This document shows, piece after piece, positions 1 through 5,352 of a stretch of 5,352 bases of DNA; position 1 is the first letter of the stretch; each line of letters begins with the position of its first letter. A model generated the notes under the pieces. That model did not search any database, was not told where the DNA came from, and saw only the letters and a program-made list of their open reading frames with translations. A program made the translations under genes and the position numbers. Where the stretch lies: contig JALWZW010000043.1 in the NCBI GenBank assembly GCA_026992595.1, forward strand, positions 1-5,352, given 5' to 3'. Origin of the DNA: Microcaldota archaeon. GTDB lineage: Archaea; Micrarchaeota; Micrarchaeia; Anstonellales; Bilamarchaeaceae.

Positions 1-2
1 GA

Positions 3-1511
3 TACAGATATTTGGTATTTATAACATTAGAATCTACTGAAGAGAACGGCCAAATGCTCTCTTTAGAAGCGGAAGATAAAATCATAAAGGGGATGGTGGA
101 AAGCAAAGGCAACATTGCCTCAAAATTCAAAATTAAAGTAAAGGAAGTGCCCTCCGCTTACTTGCTTTCTTGGAGCGCGCCTTCCCCCCAAAACAACTAC
201 ATTTTCGGCTATGAAATGCTTTCCACCCTTTCGCCGGAAAATGTGATGGGCGAATTTACCACGCCGCGCCTAACATTTAAACGGTTGGATACCAGCGTTT
301 TTAGGCCTGTGGAGGATTTAATGAAAACATTCTACGCAACAATAGGAGATTATTATGTGGCAGTGGGGCTAACATTTGGAGTGGTGGTTTCTCTCCTCCT
401 CTTCATATATGCGGTTGTTATAATTTTATTGACTGTTATAAGCGAAAAGATAGGAGGGATGGCGCTTACCGAGGCATTTAAAAAGACGCTCAGCAAAACA
501 GTGGTGAGATGGAAAGGAGATATAGTGATAAGCGTTATCCTGCTCATAGGTGGCTACCTCATCTCTCTTAATTTTGCAACAAAAGCAGGAGTGGAACCCA
601 CCCTTAACAACCTCATAACCATCCTTCCCAAGCAAGTGGCGGGAACAATAAGCGCCACTGTTGTGGCATTTGGAGTTATTGTGCTTTATGGCGCGTTGGA
701 GAATTTTGCAAAAATAGTGGCGCTAGAGAGAATGTATGGGATGGCGATAAGGAGAGATAAAGATATATACATAGCAAGAGCGGCCTCGCTAAAAGAAAAG
801 ATAAAGCAGTTGGAAAAGATGGTTTCAGAATATGCGGAAGAGGGCTTTGATGTAGGAAAAGAGTATGAGGTGTTGGCCGATTTAAAAGGAATAAATGTGG
901 ACCGTCTCATGGCGCGCTTAGATGAAAAGTCAAAGGACCGCATAGATGAAGGTCTAAATACAGTGGAGGAAACCATAACAGGACTAAACGAAAGGAAAAA
1001 GTTGGCGGACAGCAAATGGGAGGGATGGAAGAGGAAAATAGAGAGCGTGCTTAAAGAGCAGGGAGAGGTGGCGGCCCCAAACCTTACCTTTATACCTAGT
1101 TCATTAAGAATATGGGCACTAACCCAATTTGCAAAAGAAAACCCCGGCTATATAGTGGAAGGAGAGATGTTGAAAAGAAAGAAGATTTCACCTGAAGGGT
1201 TTATAAGAAATCTGGCTACTGAGAAGTTGATAAAGGGCGCGTTTATAATGAGAAGCGGCGAGGTTGTGGCAGAGTATTTTGTAGAAGAGAGAAGAACGGT
1301 AATAAAAGCGCTTTCACTTAAACTGAGGGCATATTTAAGAATAATAACAGGGAGAATGAAGGGAACGCTTACCGCTGTAATATTTAAAGGGAGCAAAAAT
1401 TATGTGGTCTATGTGAAAGATACAGACACCGAGGCAGTATTCATCTGCGAAAGAGAAAACGCGAAAGAAGTTTATAATAGGTGGAAGAAAACAAAAGAGT
1501 ATTTGGTTTAG
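3..1511 (+). CDS. Membrane protein with three helices, coiled coil and Roadblock/LC7-like C-terminal domain (5' partial)
   Basis: I do not recognise a named family. The frame is open to the left edge; the TTG at 12 is only the first possible start codon, so the true start is probably outside the window. Residues are numbered from that TTG. Residues 1-110 are soluble and strand-rich. Hydrophobic helices lie at about 113-143, 171-188 and 207-229. The loop between helices 1 and 2 is rich in Lys/Arg and that between 2 and 3 is not, so the positive-inside rule puts the N-terminal part outside and the C-terminus in the cytoplasm. Residues 255-350 are charged and heptad-like, suggesting a coiled coil. 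Residues 405-490 (GAFIMRSGEVVAEYF, then a helix, then LTAVIFKG, NYVVYVKD and AVFICE) read like the strand-helix-strand order of Roadblock/LC7 domains, which in other proteins bind small GTPases. That assignment is inference. The gene ends 14 bases from the convergent ATPase. Confidence 0.75.
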   Translation, partial: YRYLVFITLESTEENGQMLSLEAEDKIIKGMVESKGNIASKFKIKVKEVPSAYLLSWSAPSPQNNYIFGYEMLSTLSPENVMGEFTTPRLTFKRLDTSVFRPVEDLMKTFYATIGDYYVAVGLTFGVVVSLLLFIYAVVIILLTVISEKIGGMALTEAFKKTLSKTVVRWKGDIVISVILLIGGYLISLNFATKAGVEPTLNNLITILPKQVAGTISATVVAFGVIVLYGALENFAKIVALERMYGMAIRRDKDIYIARAASLKEKIKQLEKMVSEYAEEGFDVGKEYEVLADLKGINVDRLMARLDEKSKDRIDEGLNTVEETITGLNERKKLADSKWEGWKRKIESVLKEQGEVAAPNLTFIPSSLRIWALTQFAKENPGYIVEGEMLKRKKISPEGFIRNLATEKLIKGAFIMRSGEVVAEYFVEERRTVIKALSLKLRAYLRIITGRMKGTLTAVIFKGSKNYVVYVKDTDTEAVFICERENAKEVYNRWKKTKEYLV

Positions 1512-1525
1512 AGAAGGGGAGGGAG

Positions 1526-2977
1526 TTAGAGGAAAGAGAAGAAAGATAGGGGAATGTATAGGATGTCTTTTTCCTTTTTTATGCTAGGGGTATCAGAGAT
1601 TACAATACCATATTCCGCCTTGTAATGGCGCACAGCGTTTGCTATTTGACCTATTTCTTTTCTACCAAAAGAAACCTCTATTGGAATTAAGCGACCGTCT
1701 CCTCGCTGAAGGAGGAAATCCACCCCTTTTTTGCGAGGGTCATAAAAGACGCTGGCTATCAGATTATCAGTTTCTTTTAATTTGAGAAATGAGGAGGAGA
1801 CCAGATGTTCAGCCAACACTCCAAACATCGCCTTATCAAGCACATCCAACAAGCCCAATTTATATCTCAAAGCAGCAGCAAGAGAAGGAGAAAGAAAATA
1901 ATACTTCCATGGCTTTCGCACCACTTTCCCCGCCCCTCCGTAAGGCTTTACACTAAATACTAAATGGGTCTTTTCAATAATATCTAAAATTGTTCTTATC
2001 AAGCGAGAGGAAACGCCAAACCTTTGAGCAAGTTTAGAATCAGACAAACCGCCGGGTTTCTGGGCAGCCAATAAAAAAATAAGGCGAGTTATGAGAGACC
2101 TATTATGAGCGTTAAAAGAATGAAGAACCAAGACATCATTATCCACGATTCTATTAACCATATCATTTATTCTTTCAAAAATTAACGCCCCTTTTCTGCT
2201 TAAAGCGAATGGAAAACCACCGCTTAAAAGAAAGGATTCAAACTCTCTATTTAAATCCACTTTTTTTCTAATAGCGAGGGTTTTAATATGATTCCATAAG
2301 GCGTTTGCTTCTTCCAGTTGAGATTCTTTGCTAAATAACAACTTTCTTAAGATGGGGCGGGTGTTTGGAGGAAGGGAAAAAGCATATTTTAGATGGAGAT
2401 ACTCTGAAAAAGTTAAAGGGTAAAGAGGCTCCTTTAAAGCACGTCTTGAAACATCTGCACTCATCTCTATACTTAAAGCAGAAGAACCAGTAACAACCAC
2501 AAAGATATTTTTAGTGCGATCATAAATAAGTTTAAGAGCCAAACCCCATTCACTATCAAAATGCGCCTCATCTATCAAAAGAAATATTTTCTGATTGAGG
2601 GAAGAGATATGAGACCTTAAAATATCCTCTAAATAAACTCTCACCGCCTCGTAAATCCCTATTCCCAAATATTTCTTCAATTCGTCTGCAAAAAGCAAAA
2701 GCACGCGCTCTTTATCTATATTTTTCTGAGTTGTGAGGTAGTTGTAAAGTTGGAATAACAGGGTGCTCTTACCCACCCCTCTCAGTCCGGGCATTAAAAT
2801 AAGGCGTTCCTCACTCCCTTCAATAAAATCATCTACCCTTTTTTTTAATTTAAAAAAGTGGTTGCGATAAGGGAGAGTGCGGCCTTCTCTTTCAGTCATC
2901 TCCTTAGCAGTGCGCGGCATGTAAATTAAGTTGTTCTGGATATATCTTCCAACCAATCCTCTTTCCTCTTCGCGCAT
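1526..2977 (-). CDS. Archaeal AAA-family ATPase with HTH and DUF4143 / PD-(D/E)xK-like C-terminal domain
   Basis: This 483-residue protein has the layout of the AAA_14-DUF4143 ATPases common in archaea and anaerobic bacteria. Walker A is GLRGVGKST (64-72) and Walker B is IFLLIDEAH (131-139; D136, E137). The sensor-1 strand VVVTGSS is at 160-166, and R178/R179 may act as arginine fingers. LSGGFPFA (252-258) is the usual motif after the ATPase core. Residues 310-345 (SDSKLAQRFGVSSRLIRTIL) read as a winged-helix HTH. The C-terminal part shows the nuclease-fold signature E390, D420 (KKGVDFLL) and E434 (IPIEVS), but the expected Lys after E-V is Ser436. Family roles are poorly defined; mobile-element, defence or toxin-antitoxin-like roles have been suggested, and I assign none. 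ATG at 2977 is chosen because a consensus TATA box lies 26-27 bases upstream, fitting a leaderless mRNA; no Shine-Dalgarno is visible. Met20 is a less likely start. It stands alone on its strand between rightward genes. Confidence 0.9.
   Translation of the reverse strand: MREEERGLVGRYIQNNLIYMPRTAKEMTEREGRTLPYRNHFFKLKKRVDDFIEGSEERLILMPGLRGVGKSTLLFQLYNYLTTQKNIDKERVLLLFADELKKYLGIGIYEAVRVYLEDILRSHISSLNQKIFLLIDEAHFDSEWGLALKLIYDRTKNIFVVVTGSSALSIEMSADVSRRALKEPLYPLTFSEYLHLKYAFSLPPNTRPILRKLLFSKESQLEEANALWNHIKTLAIRKKVDLNREFESFLLSGGFPFALSRKGALIFERINDMVNRIVDNDVLVLHSFNAHNRSLITRLIFLLAAQKPGGLSDSKLAQRFGVSSRLIRTILDIIEKTHLVFSVKPYGGAGKVVRKPWKYYFLSPSLAAALRYKLGLLDVLDKAMFGVLAEHLVSSSFLKLKETDNLIASVFYDPRKKGVDFLLQRGDGRLIPIEVSFGRKEIGQIANAVRHYKAEYGIVISDTPSIKKEKDILYIPLSFFSFL
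1568..1580 (+). terminator. T-rich tract, possible terminator of the membrane-protein gene
   Basis: T5-CC-T6 on the + strand begins 57 bases after the stop at 1511. Archaeal transcription commonly ends at such T-runs without a hairpin. It lies inside the 3' end of the convergent ATPase gene, where the opposite strand encodes the KKEK stretch at residues 467-470. The tract may therefore exist only because of that coding, and the terminator call is tentative. Confidence 0.35.
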
Positions 2978-2996
2978 TATTTATTTTAGTAAATAA
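2977..2996. repeat. Palindrome copy 1 (operator-like), over the ATPase start codon
   Basis: The + strand reads TTATTTATTTTAGTAAATAA. It is the same 20-base element as at 3011-3030 with one change (T for C at position 8), which breaks one pair of the palindrome. Its first base is the complement of the A of the ATPase ATG, so the element fills the space between the TATA box and the start of the message. A protein bound here would be placed to block transcription start. Confidence 0.7.
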
Positions 2997-2999
2997 GGA

Positions 3000-3009
3000 T
3001 ATTTAAATA
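3000..3009. promoter_or_regulatory. Palindromic TATA box for the ATPase, possibly two-way
   Basis: TATTTAAATA is its own reverse complement and contains the archaeal TATA consensus TTTAAATA on the minus strand (3007-3000). Its centre is 26-27 bases from the ATPase ATG, which predicts a transcript starting at or within a base or two of the start codon. Because the box is symmetric it could also drive rightward transcription from about 3031, giving the ACD operon a leader of about 57 bases. The leftward assignment is well supported by spacing; the rightward one is inference. Confidence 0.7.
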
Positions 3010-3010
3010 C

Positions 3011-3030
3011 TTATTTACTTTAGTAAATAA
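3011..3030. repeat. Palindrome copy 2 (operator-like), ACD-operon side
   Basis: TTATTTACT-TT-AGTAAATAA has two perfect 9-base inverted arms around a 2-base centre. It lies 34 bases (start to start) from copy 1. The two copies flank the TATA box almost symmetrically, with 3 bases of spacing on the left and 1 on the right. Two nearly identical dyads around one promoter are typical of a dimeric regulator's binding sites. The regulator is not identified; the HTH in the ATPase itself is one candidate. Confidence 0.75.
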
Positions 3031-3040
3031 ACTTCATAGT

Positions 3041-3070
3041 GGGGGCGGGGGAGGAAAAAATAAAAAAATA
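3041..3070 (+). other. G-rich then A-rich leader segment upstream of the ACD operon
   Basis: Positions 3041-3054 read GGGGGCGGGGGAGG, followed by A6-T-A7-TA to 3070. The G-runs could form a two-layer G-quadruplex in DNA or in the leader RNA if transcription starts near 3031. The A/T stretch centres about 25 bases before the beta start, so it could be a weak alternative promoter for a leaderless message. Both readings are speculative. A weak purine-rich AGAGGA (3071-3076) lies 11 bases before the beta ATG, farther than is usual for a Shine-Dalgarno. Confidence 0.3.
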
Positions 3071-3087
3071 AGAGGAATTAGTTAAGC

Positions 3088-3687
3088 ATGGACAACCTAA
3101 CATTGGCAGAAAAATATGGGTTTGTGCTGCCGCCGTATAGAATAGTAAAAAGCAGGAAAGAAGCGGTGGAAGCGGGAGAAGAAATAGGATATCCTGTAGT
3201 TCTAAAGCTTATTTCCTCCAAAATAACCCATAAAACTGAAAAAGGGTTGGTGAAACTCCATCTTTATAATGAAGAGGAGATAAGAGGGGCATATAAGGAG
3301 TTATCCAAATATAAAGGGAAGATAATGGTGCAAAAAATGATAACAGAAGGGGTGGAGCTGCTGGTAGGGGGTGTAAAGGACCCTCAGTTTGGGCCGATGG
3401 TAATGGTAGGCCTAGGAGGGATATATGTAGAAATATTCAAGGATGTGAGCGCGCGTCTCTGTCCAGTGGAAGAGGAAGATATTGAAGAAATGATAGGAGA
3501 GCTTAAAAGCCATAAGTTAATAGAGGGCGCGAGAGGGAAGAGGATAAATAAAAAGCGCCTTAAAGAGTGCATAAAGGCAATGTGCGCGCTGATGAGCAGG
3601 AAGGAAATAAGAGAGGCAGAGATAAATCCGCTTATATGCACGGAAAAAGAGTGTTATGCGGTAGATGTTAGAATAATAAGGGGATAG
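3088..3687 (+). CDS. acdB: ADP-forming acetyl-CoA synthetase, beta subunit (ATP-grasp)
   Basis: This is the nucleotide-binding half of ADP-forming acyl-CoA synthetase, which makes ATP from an acyl-CoA, ADP and phosphate in the cytoplasm. Visible ATP-grasp_5 blocks are EEIGYPVVLKLISSKITHK (31-49), VELLVGGVKDPQFGPMVMVG (89-108), LGGIYVEIFKDVSARL (109-124) and EAEINPL (176-182). His48 aligns, from memory of the Pyrococcus sequence, with His71 of its beta subunit, the second phosphate-carrying histidine. The position of Pyrococcus Asp212 holds Glu178, as in succinyl-CoA synthetase beta (EINPL). HKSDxGGV of most relatives is HKTEKGLV here, losing one Gly. At 199 residues it is about 30 shorter than Pyrococcus beta (about 232), mostly at the N-terminus. 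An in-frame TAG at 3079-3081 shows no start lies further upstream. The first gene of a beta-alpha operon, its stop is one base before the alpha start. Substrate (acetyl, branched or aryl acyl-CoA) cannot be told. Confidence 0.92.
   Translation: MDNLTLAEKYGFVLPPYRIVKSRKEAVEAGEEIGYPVVLKLISSKITHKTEKGLVKLHLYNEEEIRGAYKELSKYKGKIMVQKMITEGVELLVGGVKDPQFGPMVMVGLGGIYVEIFKDVSARLCPVEEEDIEEMIGELKSHKLIEGARGKRINKKRLKECIKAMCALMSRKEIREAEINPLICTEKECYAVDVRIIRG
3678..3684 (+). promoter_or_regulatory. Ribosome binding site of the ACD alpha gene
   Basis: AAGGGGA lies inside the last codons of beta, with its last G five bases before the alpha ATG at 3689. It fixes that start and, with the one-base gap between genes, implies coupled translation of the two subunits in equal amounts. 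Confidence 0.6.
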
Positions 3688-3688
3688 T

Positions 3689-5053
3689 ATGGAAAAAGTA
3701 CTTAATCCCAAATCTGCAGTGGTGATAGGTGCCAGTAAAACGCCCAATAAAGTGGGCAATGTGATATTGAGGAATTTAATAGAAAGAAAAATGAAGACGC
3801 TCTACGCAGTAAATCCCAAATACCAAGAAGTGCTTGGAATAAAATGCTTCCCTTCTGTAAAAAAGCTTCCTAAAAAAGTGGACTGCGCCATTATAGCAAC
3901 GCCCGCCGCTACAGTGCCGAAGATAGTTAAAGAGTGCGGAGAGAAGGGAATAAAAGGCGTGATCATTATAACAAGCGGGTTTGAAGAAGTGGGCAACCAC
4001 AAAGGCGCGCAAGAAATTAAGAGATATGCTAAAAAATATGGCCTGCAGATAATAGGGCCTAACTGTTTGGGAGTTCTAAACATGCACGGCAAAATAGACA
4101 CCATCTTTTTGCCAAGCCATAAACTGGAAAGGCCAAAAGAAGGGGCAATAAGCTTTTTAAGTCAAAGCGGAGCAGTGGGGAGCGTTATTATAGACATGTT
4201 GGCGCATTATGGCATAGGGGTGGCCAAATTCATATCTTATGGAAACGCCACCGCCACAGATGAGAGCGACCTTTTAGAATATTTAGGAAAAGACAAAGAA
4301 AGCGAAGTGATTGTGCTTTATGTGGAAGGGGTAAAGGATGGGCGAAGATTCTATAATGCACTTAAAAAAGCGGCGCGGACAAAAAAAATAATAGTTTTAA
4401 AAGGAGGGAAAGAGAAAGGAGGGCAAAAAGCCGCTAAATCACATACAGGCAACATAGCGGGCAGTTATACAGCATATCAAGCCGCTTTTAAACAAAGCAA
4501 AGTGATAGAAGTGGAAGATATAGAAGAATTGTTTGATATACTTAAACTCATTGAAAAACCGCTTCCCAAAGGAGAAAGAGTAGGGGTGATTACTAATGGG
4601 GGAGGATTGGGGATAATGACTGCAGATGAAGTGGAGAAACAGGGGCTTAAACTGGCGGAGTTTGAAGAGAGAACAAAGAAAGAGCTTAAAAAAATCCTCC
4701 CACCTTATGGAAGGGTGGGCAACCCTTTAGATTTGGTTGCAGATGCAGATGTGTTTGCTTATGAAAGAGCGCTTGCCGCAATAAGCAAAGATAGAAACAC
4801 CGATATGCTTGCGGTAATAACATTGCTACAAACGCCCAAAATGGATGATAGAATAGTGGGCGTGCTAACAAAAACAATAGCGCAAATAAACAAACCTCTC
4901 GTAGTTATCTCGCTGGGAGGAGAGTATACGGAAGCATATATAAAGATATTTGAAAGAAGTGGCGTGCCAACCTACACTTCCCCTAAAAGCGCAATAAAAG
5001 CGCTGAAAAAATTAAGAGAATTTGCAAAGCGCAAAGAGAAAAAACGACGATAA
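3689..5053 (+). CDS. acdA: ADP-forming acetyl-CoA synthetase, alpha subunit
   Basis: This is the CoA-binding and phospho-histidine half of the enzyme, pairing with the beta subunit just upstream (likely alpha2-beta2, as in Pyrococcus). Its 454 residues match the roughly 460 of Pyrococcus alpha, so it is full length. Residues 1-130 form the Rossmann-type CoA-binding domain, with VVIGASKTPNKVG (11-23) and GPNCLG (123-128). The first ligase-CoA domain (about 145-290) has SQSGAVG (158-164), YVEGVKDGRRF with Glu213 (matching Pyrococcus Glu218), and AAKSHTG with His252, the phosphorylated histidine (Pyrococcus His257); those matches are from memory. The second ligase domain (about 295-445) starts with VGVITNGGGLGIM (298-310) and includes GNPLDL (344-349). 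The C-terminus (residues 440-454) is strongly basic. All expected catalytic residues are present, so the enzyme should be active. Succinyl-CoA synthetase is excluded because that alpha subunit is only about 290 residues and lacks the third domain. Confidence 0.95.
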   Translation: MEKVLNPKSAVVIGASKTPNKVGNVILRNLIERKMKTLYAVNPKYQEVLGIKCFPSVKKLPKKVDCAIIATPAATVPKIVKECGEKGIKGVIIITSGFEEVGNHKGAQEIKRYAKKYGLQIIGPNCLGVLNMHGKIDTIFLPSHKLERPKEGAISFLSQSGAVGSVIIDMLAHYGIGVAKFISYGNATATDESDLLEYLGKDKESEVIVLYVEGVKDGRRFYNALKKAARTKKIIVLKGGKEKGGQKAAKSHTGNIAGSYTAYQAAFKQSKVIEVEDIEELFDILKLIEKPLPKGERVGVITNGGGLGIMTADEVEKQGLKLAEFEERTKKELKKILPPYGRVGNPLDLVADADVFAYERALAAISKDRNTDMLAVITLLQTPKMDDRIVGVLTKTIAQINKPLVVISLGGEYTEAYIKIFERSGVPTYTSPKSAIKALKKLREFAKRKEKKRR

Positions 5054-5070
5054 AAGAGGAATAACCAAAC

Positions 5071-5092
5071 AAAAAACAGGAGGGAGACCCCT
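5071..5092 (-). terminator. Possible terminator of the Cas2-like gene
   Basis: Read on the minus strand just after the Cas2-like stop, a short hairpin (AGGG-GTCT-CCCT) is followed by CCTG and a run of six T (complement of 5071-5076), then GTTTGG. The four-base stem is weak, but a T-run alone can end archaeal transcription. No comparable T-run exists on the plus strand in this gap for the ACD operon. Confidence 0.4.
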
Positions 5093-5104
5093 TACTTCCA
5101 CTAT

Positions 5105-5335
5105 TCAAAGCGGGGAGATAGAAACACAATAAAGTTTAAAAACCAAAACATACCTTCTGAACTCTTCAAAGAACGCATCCATCACTTTTTCTTTGTTTTC
5201 TGGAATTAGAAGAACTGATTTGGAGATAAAATGCACGAACGAGAGCTTAGAAAGATGATAATAAAATTTTCTTTTTATGCGCGCGAATTTTTTTCGGTCT
5301 TTGCTTTCTATATCGTATACATAAACTATGTGCAT
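5105..5335 (-). CDS. Orphan Cas2-like small protein (ferredoxin-like fold)
   Basis: The 76-residue product begins MHIVYVYDI, the first strand of Cas2-type folds with the conserved Asp (D8) at its end. Next come a basic helix (KDRKKFARIKRKFYYHLSKL, 12-31), then ISKSVLLIPENKEK (37-50) resembling the Q-x-S-V strand, a second helix (VMDAFFEEFRRY) and a closing strand VLVFKLYCVSISPL. This matches the order of Cas2 and the related PaaX C-terminal domain, and is a little shorter than CRISPR Cas2 (about 85-100). In CRISPR systems Cas2 dimerises and bridges Cas1 dimers during spacer capture; orphan forms have no established role, and VapD-like RNases share the fold. No cas1, repeats or other cas genes are visible here. 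The frame stays open upstream to the right edge, but the fold starts right at ATG 5335, so that start is preferred. No Shine-Dalgarno is visible in the 17 bases available. It converges on the ACD alpha gene across 51 bases. Confidence 0.6.
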   Translation of the reverse strand: MHIVYVYDIESKDRKKFARIKRKFYYHLSKLSFVHFISKSVLLIPENKEKVMDAFFEEFRRYVLVFKLYCVSISPL

Positions 5336-5352
5336 ATTTATTGTAACTATAG

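Noticed and set aside
12..14. TTG as the real start of the membrane-protein gene
   Set aside because: The frame has no stop between it and the window edge, no ribosome binding site is visible in the few bases before it, and the first residues already look like the interior of a strand.
353..1396. Minus-strand open frames under the membrane-protein gene (353-547, 426-635, 686-1015, 1148-1396)
   Set aside because: They lie fully within a long coding frame, have low-complexity Ser/Phe-rich products and no recognisable motif, promoter or ribosome binding site.
1484..1498. T-rich stretch on the minus strand as terminator of the ATPase gene
   Set aside because: It consists of two runs of only four T inside the neighbouring coding sequence, too weak to support a call.
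2977..3030. The two 20-base repeats as a CRISPR array or insertion-sequence ends
   Set aside because: There are only two copies, with 14 bases between them that hold a TATA box. Each copy is itself palindromic, and no transposase or target duplication is seen.
3384..4877. Minus-strand open frames under the ACD genes (3384-3641, 3517-3759, 3776-4012, 3802-4104, 4686-4877)
   Set aside because: The two ACD subunits are certain coding sequences; these opposite frames are mirror effects of their codon use and show no family features.
3088..5053. Succinyl-CoA synthetase (sucCD) for the beta-alpha pair
   Set aside because: The subunit sizes are reversed (199 and 454 rather than about 390 and 290), and alpha carries the third domain typical of ADP-forming acetyl-CoA synthetases.

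Overview
The window looks archaeal. Three things point that way. An ADP-forming acetyl-CoA synthetase (ACD) is encoded as separate beta and alpha subunits. An archaeal-type AAA ATPase carries a C-terminal nuclease-fold domain and a consensus TATA box 26-27 bases from its start codon, as in leaderless archaeal transcripts. ATA and AGA/AGG codons are used heavily, with purine-rich coding strands. A small-genome (DPANN-like) or anaerobic archaeon is a guess; nothing here fixes the lineage.

Layout. Positions 1-1511 (+) hold the 3' part of a gene for a three-helix membrane protein with a cytoplasmic coiled coil and a C-terminal domain resembling the Roadblock/LC7 fold; its 5' end is off the window. 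It meets, tail to tail with 14 bases between stops, a leftward ATPase gene (1526-2977). A 110-base divergent intergenic region (2978-3087) separates the ATPase from the rightward ACD operon: beta (3088-3687) and alpha (3689-5053), one base apart. A 51-base gap then separates alpha from a convergent small gene (5105-5335, -) for an orphan Cas2-like protein, whose reading frame stays open to the right edge.

The ACD pair is the one clear metabolic unit: together the subunits convert acyl-CoA, ADP and phosphate into free acid, CoA and ATP. The most unusual structure is in the divergent promoter. A perfectly palindromic TATA box (3000-3009) sits between two copies, 19 of 20 bases identical, of an A/T-rich palindrome at 2977-2996 and 3011-3030. 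The first copy covers the ATPase start codon. This looks like a paired operator that could control the ATPase, and possibly the ACD operon, from one two-way promoter. No CRISPR array, tRNA, rRNA or insertion sequence is visible.
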